Below are positions 44,840 to 54,752 of a DNA stretch of 64,000 nt, one piece after another. Under the pieces are notes generated by a model. That model did not search any database. It was not told the origin of the DNA and saw only the letters and a program-made list of their open reading frames with translations. Positions within the stretch are counted from its first letter, which is position 1; each line of letters opens with the position of its first letter. The position numbers and the translations under genes were made by a program. Source of the stretch: CAYLJV01 sp964510375 (GTDB taxonomy: Archaea > Hadarchaeota > Hadarchaeia > Hadarchaeales > JAGGTB01); NCBI GenBank assembly GCA_964510375.1, contig CAZEBR010000001.1, positions 81,030 through 145,029 of the forward strand, given 5' to 3'.

Positions 44840-46447
44840 TTAACCCAATAATATACGTTCGTATGCGTCAGACTCTACCTCGTCCATGATGGGTATGTCC
44901 GTAACCCGGGAAGCTCTCTCTGTCAAAGCGGCAAGGTCGTCTCTGTCGACGAGATCCAAGCTCCACTTTCTTGTTCCGGCCAGCAACTGTTTCAGCCCGA
45001 CTCCTATTCTATCCTTGAGGTAAGTGTACACTCCAATCGCTCCTGGCGGAATGTTTTCAAAGTCGCTACCGTACTCCTCTTTAAGATGGTCGGTGGTTAC
45101 GAAGAAGTTTTCGACGTTTTTGCCGTATTTCTTTTCGAAGTCGGATGGCAGATTGTCTTTCTCGGCGAGTTCTTGGAAGTAATTGGCCTTGAATGCTGCT
45201 GTAATCGGCGCTCTAGCCATGGTAATGGATTTTATGTAGGGCTCGTCACCGAAGTTACTCATTGCGATCGATTTCAGCATCTGTGTCTCTTGAATGAATC
45301 CGCCGGCCATACTGATGTCGGGTACGTATTCACCTTTGTCGTCGAGTATCTGAGCACATTTCAGAATTTGGGCTTCCAGATACACCGTCGGTGTGCTCAT
45401 TTCATTCATCATCGGTACTGGGCTCATTCCCGTTCCCCCGCCGGCACCATCGAAAGTTATGTAGTCGACTTCCGCTTCGGAAGCGACCTTCATGGTCCAA
45501 GCGACGTCCGAGGGTCGATACGCTCCAGTTTTTAGGGTTACCTTTTCGGCACCTTTATCTCTGAGCTGTTCGACATCTTCCACGAAGTCCTTTTCTTTGG
45601 GCATTCCGACTCTGCTGTGCCTTTCAAAGGACTGAATAATTCCGTCCTTGTAGGCTTCTTGGACTTCGGGGTCTTCGGGGTCGGGCAGAACTATGTATCC
45701 TCGTTTCTTCAGAGTGAGGGCTCTGTCCAAGTCCGGTATTCTGACTTCTCCTCCGATCGCTTTCGCTCCTTGTCCCCACTTTCTCTCGATTATGTTTACT
45801 CCTAGATCTGATATAACGTAGCTTTCCACGTCGAGTCTCTCGTCTTCAACGTTCGTCTGGACGGAAACGTCTCCGTGTTCTCCGTCCCAGAACTCCCTGA
45901 ATTTATTAATTCTGTATTCCATGTCTTCCGAGTATTCAATGGATCCGTCCGAGAATTTCGCCTCTGGGTCCATTCTACAGACGTTTTCTCCGACTACGAG
46001 TATCGCGCCCGATAGTGCCGCACCGATCGATAAGGCGTCCCAGTTGTTCTTTGCGACGGCCGTCGATCCGTAGGCTCCCGAAGCTATCGGAACTTTGAGG
46101 GGAACGCCACCCATTTCCGAAGAAACGTCTACGTTTGAGAACAGCGCTTTGTCGGGATCCTCTTCTATTCCCTCCGCACCTCTTAGTTTTGACAATATAT
46201 TGAAATCCGACCAATCCAAGCCGTAATTCTTGAGAGATGCGGCGGTACTAGTTCCGAATTCTTCCGGTATTGGATAGAGAGTTTCTCTACCCCGGAAGGC
46301 CGATTTTCCAATTTCGCAAAGTACTGGACATTCCTCGACGCAAATTGGACACATACCACTCGTTGGACTGACATCTTGTACTCTAGTTCTGGTGTTAGTC
46401 GTTGACATCCCATTCAGATAGGACGAGTCTTCTGGTACTCTTGGCAT
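44840..46447 (-). CDS. gltB: Archaeal-type glutamate synthase (FMN-binding domain protein)
   Basis: 535-residue stand-alone glutamate synthase synthase-domain protein. An N-terminal Cys motif CPICVEECPVLCEIGKSAF is followed by the FMN barrel with VTLKTGAYRPSDVAW, ITFDGAGGGTGMSPVPMM and DISMAGGFIQETQMLKSIAM. The glutaminase domain is absent, as in other archaeal versions. It lies 99 bp downstream of glnA on the same strand, pairing the two ammonia-assimilation enzymes. Confidence 0.93.
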   Translation of the reverse strand: MPRVPEDSSYLNGMSTTNTRTRVQDVSPTSGMCPICVEECPVLCEIGKSAFRGRETLYPIPEEFGTSTAASLKNYGLDWSDFNILSKLRGAEGIEEDPDKALFSNVDVSSEMGGVPLKVPIASGAYGSTAVAKNNWDALSIGAALSGAILVVGENVCRMDPEAKFSDGSIEYSEDMEYRINKFREFWDGEHGDVSVQTNVEDERLDVESYVISDLGVNIIERKWGQGAKAIGGEVRIPDLDRALTLKKRGYIVLPDPEDPEVQEAYKDGIIQSFERHSRVGMPKEKDFVEDVEQLRDKGAEKVTLKTGAYRPSDVAWTMKVASEAEVDYITFDGAGGGTGMSPVPMMNEMSTPTVYLEAQILKCAQILDDKGEYVPDISMAGGFIQETQMLKSIAMSNFGDEPYIKSITMARAPITAAFKANYFQELAEKDNLPSDFEKKYGKNVENFFVTTDHLKEEYGSDFENIPPGAIGVYTYLKDRIGVGLKQLLAGTRKWSLDLVDRDDLAALTERASRVTDIPIMDEVESDAYERILLG

Positions 46448-46546
46448 ATTTAACCTCTGCTCTTCTGTTATTCACGCTACTAAAAAAGATTGTTCGAGTG
46501 TTGTCAGCGACTAGGATTGAAATGAGAAGGTTTTTGGAAAGTTCCC

Positions 46547-47878
46547 TCAGAAGTTTTCTAAGTACTTGTCTATTTCCCAGTTGCTGACTTGTGCTTTGTA
46601 CTCGTCCCACTCGCTTCTCTTGGCCTGTATGAATTTATCAGTTATATGCGGACCGAGGGATTCACGCACTACCTCGTCGTTTTCCAAGTATTGTATTGCT
46701 TCTTTTAGGTTTCCTGGGAGCGTTTCTATACCGTATTCTTTCCTCTTTTCTTCCGTGAACTCGTAGATGTCTTCCTGCACGGGATCGCTAGGGGAGATTT
46801 CCTTTTCAATACCGTCGAGCCCCGCCCCGAACATTGTCGCCAAAGCAAGGTAGGGGTTTGCCGTCGGATCTGGAGATCTTAACTCTATGCGTGTACTTTT
46901 GCCGACCGCGCCCGGAACTCGGATTAGAGCGGATCTGTTTATTTTACTCCAGGCGATGTATACTGGGGCTTCGTATCCCGGAATTAGTCTCTTGTATGAA
47001 TTGACGGTCGGGTTACAGACTGCGGTGATCGCCGGGGCATGCTCTAGAATTCCACCCATGAAGTGTAGGGCAGTTTCGCTAAGGTTATGCTCGGTATCGG
47101 GATCATAAAATGCGTTTTCTCCATCTCTGAAAAGCGACATGTTGGTGTGCATCCCGCTTCCGTTAATTCCGGTAATAGGTTTGGGCATGAAAGTCGCGTG
47201 AAGGTCGTTCAGCTCCGCTATGGTTCTGACTACCGTTCGAAAGGTTGCTATGTTGTCGGCCGTGCTCAATGCGTCCTCGTACTTGAAGTCGATTTCGTGC
47301 TGGCCGTTTGCAACTTCGTGGTGGCTGGCCTCTATCTCAAAACCCATGTCCTCTAAAGCGAAAGTTATGTCCCTTCTGAGATCGCTCGCTAGGTCTTTTG
47401 GGGCGAAGTCAAAGTAACCGCCGTAGTCGTGGGGATTGGTAGTGGGCTTTCCGTCTTCCTTTTCGAACACGAAAAATTCCGGTTCGGGTCCCGCCATCAG
47501 GTTGAAACCCATGTCGTCGGCCTTGTTTATCACTCTCTTCAGGGCGTACCGAGGGTCTCCGATGAATGGTTTTCCGTCGGAGTCTATAACGTCGCAAATG
47601 AGACGAGCCGTCGATATTTCCCCTCCGTCTTGGACCTTCCACGGAAGCACCGAGAAAGTTTCCGGGTCGGGTTCCAATCTCATGTCGCTTTCCTGTATTC
47701 TCACGAAACCTTCTATAGAAGAGCCGTCGAACCAGATACCTTCTTCCAGGGCCTTTTCTGCCTGTTCGGCTGGTATCGCGACATTCTTCACTATGCCAAG
47801 GATATCCGTGAACTGTAGGCGAATGAACTTCACGTTCCTTTCTTCAATCGCCTTAAGTACTCTCTCTTTACTCTCCAT
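46547..47878 (-). CDS. glnA: Glutamine synthetase type I
   Basis: Makes glutamine from glutamate, ammonia and ATP. 443 residues, GSI-alpha-like length. Motifs: WFDGSSIEGFVRIQESDM, AGPEPEFFVFE, GINGSGMHTNMSLF, NPTVNSYKRLIPGYEAP and RSALIRVP. I do not see the adenylylation-site motif of GSI-beta. Upstream lies a TATA-like TTAAATATAT (about 47945-47955) and a palindrome at 47997-48020. Confidence 0.97.
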   Translation of the reverse strand: MESKERVLKAIEERNVKFIRLQFTDILGIVKNVAIPAEQAEKALEEGIWFDGSSIEGFVRIQESDMRLEPDPETFSVLPWKVQDGGEISTARLICDVIDSDGKPFIGDPRYALKRVINKADDMGFNLMAGPEPEFFVFEKEDGKPTTNPHDYGGYFDFAPKDLASDLRRDITFALEDMGFEIEASHHEVANGQHEIDFKYEDALSTADNIATFRTVVRTIAELNDLHATFMPKPITGINGSGMHTNMSLFRDGENAFYDPDTEHNLSETALHFMGGILEHAPAITAVCNPTVNSYKRLIPGYEAPVYIAWSKINRSALIRVPGAVGKSTRIELRSPDPTANPYLALATMFGAGLDGIEKEISPSDPVQEDIYEFTEEKRKEYGIETLPGNLKEAIQYLENDEVVRESLGPHITDKFIQAKRSEWDEYKAQVSNWEIDKYLENF

Positions 47879-47996
47879 TTTTGGCCTCTAAATAATTCTC
47901 AAATTTTTTCATTTATATTTCTCTTTTTCATTAATTTTTTAAGGATATATTTAAGTTTTTCTTAATATCGATACCCGTTTCTCGAAGTGGAGATTT

Positions 47997-48020
47997 TTAA
48001 TTCGGGAAACTTCGAATTAA
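47997..48020. repeat. Perfect inverted repeat between guaA and glnA
   Basis: TTAATTCG and CGAATTAA separated by eight bases. It sits about 120 bases upstream of the glnA start, upstream of its TATA element, and just past the guaA stop. It could be an operator for glnA or a guaA transcript end; there is no T-run after it in the minus sense. Confidence 0.5.
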
Positions 48021-48041
48021 TTTGGGTCTGTTTATTACTAT

Positions 48042-49606
48042 TCATTCCCACTCTATCGTTGCCGGCGGTTTGTGAGTTATGTCGTAAACTACACGAGTTA
48101 CTTCGGATATCTCATTTGGGATTCGGTTTGAGATGTTCTCCAGAACTTCGTACGGAAGTTCCGCAAAGTTTGCCGTCATTGCCTCCCTGCTTTCGACGGC
48201 TCTCAGGGCTACTACGTGGCCGTAATCTCTGGCGTCTCCCTTTACTCCGGTGCTTTTCGTCGAGAGCAGTACTGCAAAGTATTGCCACAAGTCCTTGTCA
48301 AGGCCAGCTTTTTCGATTTCATCCCTCATTATTTTGTCCGATCGTTTCAGAATTCTGATTTTGTCCCTAGTGATTTCTCCCGTTATCCTGACAGCTAGGC
48401 CGGGTCCGGGGAACGGTTGCCTTTCGACGATTTCCTCTGGCAACCCCTTCGATCTAGCTATCTCTCGGACCTCGTCTTTGTACAAATCTCGCAGAGGTTC
48501 GATGATGTCCTTAAAGTCGATCCGTGAGGGCAGACCTCCCACGTTGTGGTGGCTTTTAATGGTATCCGCATGGGTTTCCGATCCGGATTCTATCCAGTCA
48601 GGGTATATCGTTCCCTGAATTAGGTACTCCGCCCCTTCCTTCCTGGCAACTTCCTCGAAAACTCTTATGAATTCGTTCCCGACGACTTCTCGCTTCTCTT
48701 CGGGGTCCACGACGCCCTCTAATTTATCAAGAAACCGGTCTCTTTCGTTCAGAGCGACCAGATTCAAATCGTAGTTCTGGAGCGTTTTTTTCACCTGTTC
48801 CGGTTCGCCTTGTCTCAACAGCCCTTGATCCACGAAAACGGCGGTAAGTTTTTCTCCTAGAGCTTTCGAAGCCAAGACCGCTGCGGTTGTCGAATCAATT
48901 CCGCCGCTGACTCCAATTATCGCTTTGCTATCGCCGACTTTTTCTTTAATGTCCTCTATCGCCTTCTCAGCGAACTTTTTCATTTCCCAATTTGGGTCAC
49001 AGTCGCATATTTCGAACAGGAAATTTCGGAATATTTCGTCCCCATACTCCGAATGTGTCACTTCCGGGTGCCATTGAATGCCGAAAATTTTCTCTTTTCT
49101 ATTTTCGAACGCCGCTATTGGGCAGTTTTCAGTTTTCGCCGTCGTTTTGAAGCCTGACGGAAGTTCACGGATCACGTCGCTGTGGCTCGTCCATCCTTTG
49201 ATTTTTCCTTCGATACCCTTCAGTATCCCTTCCGAATTCAATATCTCCGGACGGATTATTCCATATTCTCCCTTTTCTGCAGTATCCACCTCACCGCCAA
49301 CCATATGTGCGAGTAATTGATGACCGTAGCAAATCCCTAAGACTGGAAGATTCATGTCCAGAATTTCGGAATCGAATTTGGGGGAATCATCTTCATNNNN
49401 NNNNNNCCTCCCGACAGGATGATACCTTTCAGGTCGTATTCCTTCCCCAATTTTCGGATGTATTCTGGGTCCGTGTCACAGGGGATAACCTTGGAGTAAA
49501 CTTTTTGTTCCCTAATTCTTCTACCGATTAAATGCGCGTATTGACCTCCAAAGTCGAGGACTACTACCAGATCGGTTCTTTCCCGTTTATCCAAATCGTC
49601 TTTCAT
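48042..49606 (-). CDS. guaA: GMP synthase, fused glutaminase and synthetase (assembly gap)
   Basis: Converts XMP to GMP. The N-terminal class I glutaminase (VVLDFGGQYAHLIGRRI, Cys in GICYGHQLLAH, His-Glu in QWHPEVTHSEYG) and C-terminal PP-loop synthetase (GVSGGIDSTTAAVLASKAL, QPFPGPGLAVRITGE) are in one gene. In most archaea these are two separate subunits. A 10-N gap at 49397-49406 interrupts ILSGG...DDSPKFDSEILDMNLPV; the frames on each side differ, so the gap length is wrong by one or a few bases rather than the gene being broken. Confidence 0.95.
49397..49406. other. Assembly gap of 10 N inside guaA
   Basis: Undetermined bases. Family alignment suggests about 14 missing bases would restore the frame. 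It is not evidence of a pseudogene. Confidence 0.98.
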
Positions 49607-49745
49607 TCTGTTTCCTTCTCAGTTTTCATTCTAAGGAGGGACCTTTTATCTCTTCTCTGCATTCCGTAACCTCTACGGAAAGGAGCCATTTTTAACGGAC
49701 AAGACTAAATTTCGAGTGAAAGGATTGACGAGGTTTTAGGATACA

Positions 49746-50336
49746 ATGAAAGTTTCGATAGTTGATTATGGGATGGGTAATATCAAGAGCGTCTCAAACG
49801 CTTTGGACTTTTTGGACGCAGAGCCTCTGATCGCCTCCGAGCCCGAGGATATCGAAGGGGACCATATAATAATTCCCGGAGTCGGAGCGTTCGGTGATGC
49901 AATGGAGAGTTTCGAACCGTTTCTCCCGCGGATTAATAGATCGATAGATTCGGGTGTTCCAATTCTCGGCATATGTCTGGGCATGCAGCTTTTTTTTGAG
50001 ACTTCCGAGGAGTCGCCGGACACTAAGGGAATATCCGCTCTGAAGGGGCGGGTTACGAGACCACTCACTGATTTGAGATTGCCCCAAATTGGATGGAACT
50101 CTATTGAAGTGAGAAAGGATGACTGTCGTCTTTTCGACGGTATCGATGACGGTTACGTGTATTACGCTCATTCTTATCACGTCGAGACTCGTGAAGATGT
50201 GGTTGCCGCTACATCGGATTACGGTATTGAGATCACTGCCAGTGTATGGAGGGACAATCTGTACGGCACACAGTTTCACCCCGAAAAGAGCGGAAAATTG
50301 GGACTAAAAATTTTGAAAAACTTCCTGGAGCTGTAA
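49746..50336 (+). CDS. hisH: Imidazole glycerol phosphate synthase glutaminase subunit
   Basis: HisH releases ammonia from glutamine for HisF. 196 residues: VDYGMGNIKSVSNAL at the N-terminus, oxyanion PGVGAFGDAM, nucleophile Cys in GICLGMQLFF, and His/Glu in GTQFHPEKSG. It is followed after only 3 bases by hisF, so the heterodimer is made from one message. Other his genes are absent from the window. Confidence 0.97.
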   Translation: MKVSIVDYGMGNIKSVSNALDFLDAEPLIASEPEDIEGDHIIIPGVGAFGDAMESFEPFLPRINRSIDSGVPILGICLGMQLFFETSEESPDTKGISALKGRVTRPLTDLRLPQIGWNSIEVRKDDCRLFDGIDDGYVYYAHSYHVETREDVVAATSDYGIEITASVWRDNLYGTQFHPEKSGKLGLKILKNFLEL

Positions 50337-50339
50337 AAA

Positions 50340-51179
50340 TTGCTGTGTAAAAGAATAATACCGTGTCTGGACTGCGATTTGGGAGTTCCGGAGGGCAGAG
50401 TTGTAAAGGGCGTGGAGTTCGAAGAGCTCAAACCCGCAGGCTCACCCCCCGATTTGGCCGAAAGATATTATCGGGAGGGAGCGGACGAGATAGTTTTTCT
50501 GGATATCACCGCCAGTATAGAGAGAAGAGAAACGATGAGTGACGTTATAAGAAGAACTTCTAAAAACGTGTTTATTCCTCTAACCGCCGGTGGGGGTGTT
50601 AACGAGGTGGAGGATGCTAGAAAGCTCTTCAATTCTGGAGCCGATAAGGTAACCGTCAATACTGGAGCGGTCAAATCTCCGGCTTTGGTAGATAAGCTTT
50701 CCGAACGTTTCGGGAGTCAGGCCTGTGTTGTCGCGATCGATGCAAAGCGTAGATCTCTGGAGTCAAACGAGAGTGAAAAGGACAGGCTAGTGGTCGAGAC
50801 GGATTCAGGCCCAGTTTGGTACGAGTGTTCCATTTACGGTGGGAGCAAGTTTACCGGCAGGGATGCGATCAAGTGGGTCAAGGAAGTAGAGGAACGGGGT
50901 GCGGGAGAGATACTTCTCACCAGTATGGATAGTGACGGGACGACGGATGGTTTCGATATTCCACTCATCAAGAAGGTAAGCAAGGAAGTCGATATTCCCG
51001 TGATAGCTTCCGGCGGTTGCGGTAATCCCGAGCACATCTACGACGTTTTTAGAGAAACTCAAGCCTCCGCCGCTCTCGCGGCCAGTATTTTTCATTATGA
51101 GTCCTATAGTATCAGGGAAGTCAAGGAGTATCTTGAGGAGAAGGGAGTACCCGTTCGAATGCTGCAGGATTGGGAATAG
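50340..51179 (+). CDS. hisF: Imidazole glycerol phosphate synthase cyclase subunit
   Basis: Cyclase half of the fifth histidine step, also yielding AICAR. 279 residues, slightly longer than the usual 255. TIM barrel with CKRIIPCLDCDLG (catalytic Asp), GADEIVFLDITAS, VVAIDAKRR (second Asp) and PVIASGGCGNPEHIYD. Start is a TTG directly after hisH. A short insertion after the first strand (LGVPEGRV) accounts for part of the extra length. Confidence 0.96.
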   Translation: MLCKRIIPCLDCDLGVPEGRVVKGVEFEELKPAGSPPDLAERYYREGADEIVFLDITASIERRETMSDVIRRTSKNVFIPLTAGGGVNEVEDARKLFNSGADKVTVNTGAVKSPALVDKLSERFGSQACVVAIDAKRRSLESNESEKDRLVVETDSGPVWYECSIYGGSKFTGRDAIKWVKEVEERGAGEILLTSMDSDGTTDGFDIPLIKKVSKEVDIPVIASGGCGNPEHIYDVFRETQASAALAASIFHYESYSIREVKEYLEEKGVPVRMLQDWE

Positions 51180-51312
51180 TTTCGTTCTTTTGTTGTTTTC
51201 TGTTTTTCTGAGGGGAAATAGTTAAAAACGCTGGAAAATTCTTAAACCTATAAGATAAGGTTGTTGGTGCGGTGATAATATACTTGGAATATCCCGGGAT
51301 TTTCTAGGTGGC

Positions 51313-52578
51313 GTGCATCCACCCTATACGAAGATAACTGCCGAAAAAGAAATTGAAGAAGCACCCCTTCCCGACGAGGTAGCGATTCCTATGAGGCAAC
51401 ACGTGGGAGCTCCTTGTGATCCGTTAGTAGAAGAGGGGGACGAGGTAAAGGTTGGACAAAAAATCGGGGATTCTGAATCTTTATCTGCTCCCGTTCACGC
51501 AACCGTTTCTGGGACCGTGGTCAATATCGAGTCCCGAATGACTCCTGATGGAAATGAATCAAAATGTGTCATAATTGAATCTGACGGGGAGGACGAATGG
51601 GTAGAAATGGAGGGTTTGGACCCAGAAGAGGCTTCTCGGGAAGAAATAGTGGAGAAGGTGAAAGAATGTGGCGTGGCCGGTCATGGCGGAGCAGCGTTCC
51701 CTACTCATGTCAAGCTTAGCCCTCCCGAGGACAAGGATATTGACACCGTTCTTATCAACGGTGCCGAGTGCGAACCCTACATCACTGCGGACCATCGGCT
51801 GATGCTTGAGAACGGAGAGGAGATCCTTGAGGGTGCACGAATTATCAATAAGTTGGTAGATGCGGATCAGATAATTGTAGGCATCGAGGATAACAAGCCC
51901 GACGCCGTAGAGAAAATGAGAGAGCTGAGCGGCGATGATATCGACGTAATTTCTTTGGATACAAAGTATCCCCAAGGTGATGAGTACCATCTCATTAAGG
52001 CAGTTCTTGACCGGGAGATTCCCGAGGGAGGCCTGCCGTTTGACGTTGGAGTCGCCATTCAGAATGTCGGAACTGCTAAAGCGATTCGCGATGCGGTTTA
52101 CGATGGAAAGCCGTTGGTGGAGCGTGTCGTGACGGTCACGGGAAGCGTTCAGGAACCCAAGAACCTCATCGCCAGATTGGGAACGTCCTTTTTCAGCTTG
52201 ATAGATGAGTGCGGGGGTCCTGAAGGCGAGATGCGCAAGTTGATCAGTGGAGGTCCCATGATGGGGATGTCTCTTTCCGAAGACGTGCCGGTGGTCAAGG
52301 GATCCAACTGTGTACTAGTTTTCAATGAACAGATGGTCGAGCGGGAGGAGGAGAGAGAATGCATAAGGTGTAGCAATTGTGTCGAGGCCTGTCCCATGAA
52401 TCTAAAACCTTTCAAATTCTGGGAGCTTGTCAGGAAGGAAGAATACGACATGTGTTCGGAGTACGATATAATGAGTTGTGATAACTGCGGGTGCTGTGCT
52501 TACGTTTGTCCGGCCAAAATCCCCTTGGTGGATTACATACAAGAAGGAAAGGACGCTATTAGAGCAAAGGAGGATTGA
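51313..52578 (+). CDS. rnfC: RnfC, NADH/ferredoxin-side Rnf subunit
   Basis: Peripheral cytoplasmic Rnf subunit of 421 residues. N-terminal lipoyl-like hybrid domain (IPMRQHVGAPCDPLVEEGD), Rossmann/FMN region (GHGGAAFPTHVKL, LINGAECEPYITAD), SLBB (VVTVTGSVQEPKNL) and two 4Fe-4S motifs: CIRCSNCVEACPMNLKP and CDNCGCCAYVCPAKIPL. The GTG start follows AGGTGG closely. First gene of an rnfCDGEAB operon, the same order as in Methanosarcina and many clostridia. Confidence 0.96.
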   Translation: MHPPYTKITAEKEIEEAPLPDEVAIPMRQHVGAPCDPLVEEGDEVKVGQKIGDSESLSAPVHATVSGTVVNIESRMTPDGNESKCVIIESDGEDEWVEMEGLDPEEASREEIVEKVKECGVAGHGGAAFPTHVKLSPPEDKDIDTVLINGAECEPYITADHRLMLENGEEILEGARIINKLVDADQIIVGIEDNKPDAVEKMRELSGDDIDVISLDTKYPQGDEYHLIKAVLDREIPEGGLPFDVGVAIQNVGTAKAIRDAVYDGKPLVERVVTVTGSVQEPKNLIARLGTSFFSLIDECGGPEGEMRKLISGGPMMGMSLSEDVPVVKGSNCVLVFNEQMVEREEERECIRCSNCVEACPMNLKPFKFWELVRKEEYDMCSEYDIMSCDNCGCCAYVCPAKIPLVDYIQEGKDAIRAKED

Positions 52579-52597
52579 GAATATAGCGGAAGACAAT

Positions 52598-53584
52598 TTG
52601 GAAGTCTCGATTTGGCCGCACATCAAGGATGATGTAACGGTCGAGAAGATAATGTATTCCGTTATTATTGCTCTCATTCCTGCGTCGGCCGTGGGTATCT
52701 ATGTTTTCGGTTGGTACGTTCTCGCTCTCATGATCGCTTCGGTTGCGTCCGCCCTAGTTACCGAGTATGTTGCTCTTAGGTTGATGGACAAGGAGTTCAG
52801 GATGGACGGTAGTGCCGTGGTGACCGGACTGCTTCTTTCCCTGATTATACCACCTTCTTCACCCATCTGGATGCCCGTTATAGGGTCGGCGATCGGGATT
52901 GCGATCGGCAAATGCGCCTTTGGAGGGCTCGGTCATAACGTGTTCAATCCTGCGATCGTTGGAAGGTTGTTCCTTACGGCTTCTTGGCCGAAATTGATGA
53001 CCACTTGGCATTCGCCGGTCACTTCGCTGTTCACTTGGAAGGCTACCGAGACGACCTCGGCAACTCCGCTCGCCAGTGGATTTACGAGATTGGCCGAACC
53101 CGTATTTCACATTACTCAGAATATAACGATCGATCAAATTCATCTGGATCTATTTTTGGGGAATGTGTCTGGTTGTGTCGGAGAAACTTCAGTTCTTGCG
53201 ATATTGATCGGGGGGATTTTCCTTATAGCGATGAAATACATCGACTGGACGGTCCCAGTGACTTATATTGGAGTTGTGGGAATACTGATGGCTATTCTAG
53301 GTAAAGATCCACTGTTCCAGATCATGGCCGGTGGGCTTTTCTTCGGAGCCTTCTTCATGGCGACGGATTACGCAACCACGCCGATGACGAGAAGAGGTAG
53401 AATGGTATTTGCGGCCGGTGCGGGTTTGTTGGTGGTGGTTATTCGAACGATTGGAGGTTATCCGGAGGGAGTAGCATTCTCAATATTAATAATGAACGGC
53501 TTCGTACCTTTAATTGATAGGATAACTAGGCCGAGAACCTATGGGACCACCAGCGGTTGGTTTAACTGGGGTGAAGAGGAATGA
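52598..53584 (+). CDS. rnfD: RnfD, membrane Rnf subunit
   Basis: Polytopic subunit of the NqrB/RnfD family, about 328 residues, with helices throughout and the covalent FMN site in ETTSATPLASG. The start is unclear: a strong AAAGGAGG at 52566-52573 points to 52580-52586, where the only in-frame choice is ATA. I use the next conventional codon, TTG at 52598, giving MEVSIWPHIKDD, which matches the N-terminus of relatives. A GTG at 52478 lies inside rnfC and adds non-homologous residues. Confidence 0.93.
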   Translation: MEVSIWPHIKDDVTVEKIMYSVIIALIPASAVGIYVFGWYVLALMIASVASALVTEYVALRLMDKEFRMDGSAVVTGLLLSLIIPPSSPIWMPVIGSAIGIAIGKCAFGGLGHNVFNPAIVGRLFLTASWPKLMTTWHSPVTSLFTWKATETTSATPLASGFTRLAEPVFHITQNITIDQIHLDLFLGNVSGCVGETSVLAILIGGIFLIAMKYIDWTVPVTYIGVVGILMAILGKDPLFQIMAGGLFFGAFFMATDYATTPMTRRGRMVFAAGAGLLVVVIRTIGGYPEGVAFSILIMNGFVPLIDRITRPRTYGTTSGWFNWGEEE

Positions 53585-54144
53585 GGAAGTTTAGTGAATT
53601 TGGATTTGCTCTCAACATTCAATCCGTTGCCGTATTGGTGATAGTCTGTATAGCATCTGCCGCTTCTTTGGGTGCATTGAATAGCATGGTGCGACCGAAG
53701 ATAAATCAGAGTGAACAGCAACAAAAGGAGGAGGCTCTCGCTAGTGTATTTCCCAATGGAGAGTTTGAGGAGCTTGAGAACGAGGTGTACAGAGTTACGG
53801 AGGGAGGTCAGTTAGTAGGTTATGCTAGTGTGGGAAGCGGAAGGGGATATGGGGGTTTTAGTGGAGGCCTTATTTACCTTGCCGTGGGAATTAGGACCGA
53901 TGGAACGGTAAAAGGGGTGGAAGTTATCAGGCAAAGCGAAACTCCAGGGTTGGGGTCGAGAATAACGGAAGATTGGTTCTTGAACAATTACGAGAATCTT
54001 AAGTTGGAAGAAATAAGATTGCAACAAAATGGTGGAGAAGTCGTAGCCATCACTGGCGCAACTATCAGTTCGGAAGGTGCCGTGGATATTGTTAGAGAAG
54101 AGGTAAAACAGTTAAGAGGTTATCTAACGGAGGCTGAAGGATGA
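53581..54144 (+). CDS. rnfG: RnfG, FMN-binding subunit
   Basis: One N-terminal helix (about 12-32) then an outward FMN-binding domain. The ApbE target motif is AITGATISSEG, where the last Thr of TGAT would carry FMN by phosphoester bond. 187 residues. It overlaps rnfD and rnfE by 4 bases each, so all are translationally coupled. The flavin transferase is probably the fusion at 55610-57799. Confidence 0.95.
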   Translation: MRKFSEFGFALNIQSVAVLVIVCIASAASLGALNSMVRPKINQSEQQQKEEALASVFPNGEFEELENEVYRVTEGGQLVGYASVGSGRGYGGFSGGLIYLAVGIRTDGTVKGVEVIRQSETPGLGSRITEDWFLNNYENLKLEEIRLQQNGGEVVAITGATISSEGAVDIVREEVKQLRGYLTEAEG

Positions 54145-54752
54145 ATTGGGATGAGTTTACCAAGGGTCTAATCCGAAAGAATACAGTATTTGCCCTAGCT
54201 TTGGGACTCTGTCCTGTCCTCGCCATTACAACCCGGGTTGAGAACGCTCTTGGCATGAGTCTTGCAGTGCTTTTTGTAATCACTTTTTCGAACCTCATAG
54301 TTTCCATTATAAGGGATTACATCCCGAAGCGGGTTAGGATTCCATCTTTCATCGTTATAATTGCGACTCTGGTAACAATCGTCGATCTGACCATTCATGG
54401 CTATTCGATAAGTCTCTATAGGAACCTTGGGATCTTCCTCCCTCTTATCGTCGTTAACTGCATGATTTTGGGTAGGGCCGAATCTTTTGCTTCCCAAAAT
54501 TCGATTGGAGAGTCACTGCTCGATGCTCTAGGCATGGGATCGGGCTTTGCGGTGGCGATAATCTTAGTTTCGGCAGTTAGAGAATTTTTCGGGACTGGAC
54601 AAATAGTCGTTTTCGGTCATCAGATAGTGCCTACGATTTTGGGTAGTCCGGCCATAGCTATGATACTTCCTCCGGGAGCATTTTTAACGATAGGTTTGCT
54701 CTTAGGTATATTGAGGAGAACAGGGGTGATGAAAGATGGTGAACCTGATTAG
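54141..54752 (+). CDS. rnfE: RnfE, membrane Rnf subunit
   Basis: 203-residue six-helix protein of the NqrD/RnfE family. Typical segments: FTKGLIRKNTVFALALGLCP near the start and FLPLIVVNCMILGRAESFA in the middle. It forms, with RnfA, the antiparallel pair around the membrane FeS centre (known from Nqr and Rnf structures). It overlaps rnfA by 17 bases. Confidence 0.96.
   Translation: MNWDEFTKGLIRKNTVFALALGLCPVLAITTRVENALGMSLAVLFVITFSNLIVSIIRDYIPKRVRIPSFIVIIATLVTIVDLTIHGYSISLYRNLGIFLPLIVVNCMILGRAESFASQNSIGESLLDALGMGSGFAVAIILVSAVREFFGTGQIVVFGHQIVPTILGSPAIAMILPPGAFLTIGLLLGILRRTGVMKDGEPD

Noticed and set aside
49352..49420. Split GMP synthase subunits as in other archaea
   Set aside because: The glutaminase and synthetase parts are one continuous frame downstream of the N gap; the only break is the gap itself.
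53930..54080. Loss of the FMN attachment site in RnfG
   Set aside because: The following residue pattern is Ser instead of Thr two places later, but the attachment motif TGAT itself is intact.
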